Shown here: piece by piece, positions 63,350 through 64,000 of the stretch | How the letters are laid out: every line of letters starts with the position of its first letter | Position numbering within the stretch: the first letter of the stretch is position 1 | NCBI RefSeq assembly: GCF_014838715.1 | Contig: NZ_CP061947.1 | Span: forward strand, 6,252,001-6,316,000 | DNA: 64,000 nt | Origin: Algoriphagus sp. Y33 | GTDB lineage: Bacteria; Bacteroidota; Bacteroidia; Cytophagales; Cyclobacteriaceae | Direction: 5' to 3' | Program-made: the position numbers and the translations under genes | Notes under the pieces: generated by a model | The model's input: only the letters and a program-made list of their open reading frames with translations | Database searches by the model: none | Told to the model about the DNA's origin: nothing

Positions 63350-63485
63350 ATGTTTGTAATTTAGTTTTTAGGTTATAGCCTGTCCCGCGACAAAGGAAAC
63401 GGTACTGAGCCTGCATTACGATAATTATACCTCCGTATGTAGCTTACTATATGCCTGTCTGGCCTCAGGCAAGCTCGATTTCATA
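63350..63485 (-). repeat. Leader element R5, directly before the BtuG-like gene
   Basis: In the coding direction it begins TATGAAATCGAGCTTGCC, has the TGAGGCCAGACAGGC hairpin insert seen in R2, then a weaker 14-base hairpin starting TATAGTAAG. It ends AATTACAAACAT before the ATG. A frame at 63425-63484 encodes 19 residues from MKSSLPEARQAYS to HTEV. No cobalamin-riboswitch core was recognised in it. Confidence 0.65.
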
Positions 63486-64000
63486 ATAATATAGATAAGT
63501 TGAATTGATAAGATCTTCCCGGCATTGCTCTTAGATAGAGTACTTGATAGTCGGTATTGAGTAGATTGTTGATTTGAAAACTTACGGGGAAGTGAACTTT
63601 TCCAAGCTCAAGTCTGTCATAGCCCATCCCGAAATTGAAGAGCTGAAATGAGGACATCATGCGGGGATTGTCAGCAGTGACGGATCTTTCGCCCACGAAA
63701 TAGGTTCCAATGGAGGTGGTGAATCCCGATTTCTTTACCTGAACTTTACCATTGGCTTGGTGTTGCGGTGAGTAAGGAAGCTGCTTTCCTACGGACTGAT
63801 CATTTTCGTTTTGACCTTTGGTCGTTATCGCTTTGGAGTAGGTGTATGAAGTCGTCAATTCCCATTCCCAAGAGAGAAAATTGCCTGCCAAATTACCTTG
63901 ATATTCCAATCCTTGGCTGCTGACTTTTTTGATATTTTCAGGAGTCCAGAAACTTCCTTTAGGTAGCCAAATGATCCAATTGTCCACGGACATTTTGTAA
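63481..64000 (-). CDS. C-terminal part of a TonB-dependent receptor, BtuB-like
   Basis: The gene runs off the right edge; the frame is open through 64000. The visible 170-odd residues are outer-membrane barrel strands: LEYQGNLAGNFLSWEWELT, SYTYSKAITTKG, PYSPQHQANGKVQV and a final NLLNTDYQVLYLRAMPGRSY ending in FNLSILL. The terminal RAMPGRSY block is common in cobalamin and siderophore receptors. With the BtuG-like propeller downstream, a BtuB role is the best guess. Confidence 0.8.
   Translation of the reverse strand, partial: YKMSVDNWIIWLPKGSFWTPENIKKVSSQGLEYQGNLAGNFLSWEWELTTSYTYSKAITTKGQNENDQSVGKQLPYSPQHQANGKVQVKKSGFTTSIGTYFVGERSVTADNPRMMSSFQLFNFGMGYDRLELGKVHFPVSFQINNLLNTDYQVLYLRAMPGRSYQFNLSILL

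Noticed and set aside
63350..63480. Cobalamin riboswitch before the BtuG-like gene
   Set aside because: No B12-box-like or conserved riboswitch core sequence is seen, and the segment matches the dispersed leader family. A riboswitch, if any, should lie upstream of the receptor gene beyond the window.

Overview
The window looks like a chromosome segment of a marine- or soil-type Bacteroidota, most likely order Cytophagales (Algoriphagus / Cyclobacteriaceae-like). The assignment is inference. It rests on SusC/SusD pairs, A-rich start regions instead of Shine-Dalgarno sites, Bacteroidota-type promoters (TTTG, about 18-20 bp, TAnnTTTG) before rpsT and sucD, many lipoproteins, and family content. 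No rRNA, tRNA or CRISPR array was recognised.

Layout. 0-6.5 kb is an AT-rich, eroded accessory zone: a small P-loop kinase, a coiled-coil protein of unknown function, an intact YefM/YoeB-like toxin-antitoxin pair, an orphan HigA with only the tail of its toxin, a DUF4143 ATPase preceded by four phased direct repeats, and three broken copies of the 3' end of the metallophosphoesterase gene that stands intact at 6.5-7.7 kb. 8.2-18.9 kb is mostly housekeeping: an aminotransferase, a RAYT transposase beside two palindromes, a zinc phospholipase-like protein, rpsT, radC, a DUF1684 protein, pheT, a coiled-coil protein, zapA, rny and an MtfA-like peptidase.

19.0-46.7 kb is a large pectin / galacturonate utilisation locus. 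Outer-membrane uptake is by SusC/SusD. Backbone and decoration are attacked by GH28, GH105, two CE8 pectin methylesterases (one fused to an alpha/beta-hydrolase esterase), a CE12 acetylesterase and a GH43. A DUF4861 lipoprotein has an unknown role. Monomers would enter through a TRAP transporter (DctPQM). Unsaturated uronate is handled by KduI/KduD and galacturonate by UxaB/UxaA; uxaC, kdgK, kdgA and a polysaccharide lyase are not in the window. A LacI regulator is encoded inside. A shared operator (perfect form TTGCGCAATCGATTGCGCAA) occurs between uxaA and the TRAP genes, at kduI, before the DUF4861 gene and inside the susC signal-peptide codons. A Crp-like regulator and an extra LpxA-like acyltransferase interrupt the locus.

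46.8-64 kb returns to mixed genes: an ABC-F ATPase next to a 13-copy heptanucleotide repeat, a HigB/HigA pair, sucD, a hybrid histidine kinase whose phospho-acceptor motif lacks the usual acidic residue, a LolD/FtsX-type ABC system with a His-rich loop and a DUF3299 protein, an aminotransferase IV, a cytochrome c / SCO / HemJ cluster, a MeaB GTPase, a Cthe_2159-like beta-helix protein, and a BtuG-like propeller lipoprotein beside the end of a TonB-dependent receptor.

The least explained signal is a family of five dispersed leader elements (about 85-150 bp). Each ends at the start codon of an unrelated gene (DUF1684, pheT, kduD, aminotransferase IV, the BtuG-like gene). Two copies share a 14-nt hairpin with compensatory base changes, and four carry a short reading frame starting MKSS.
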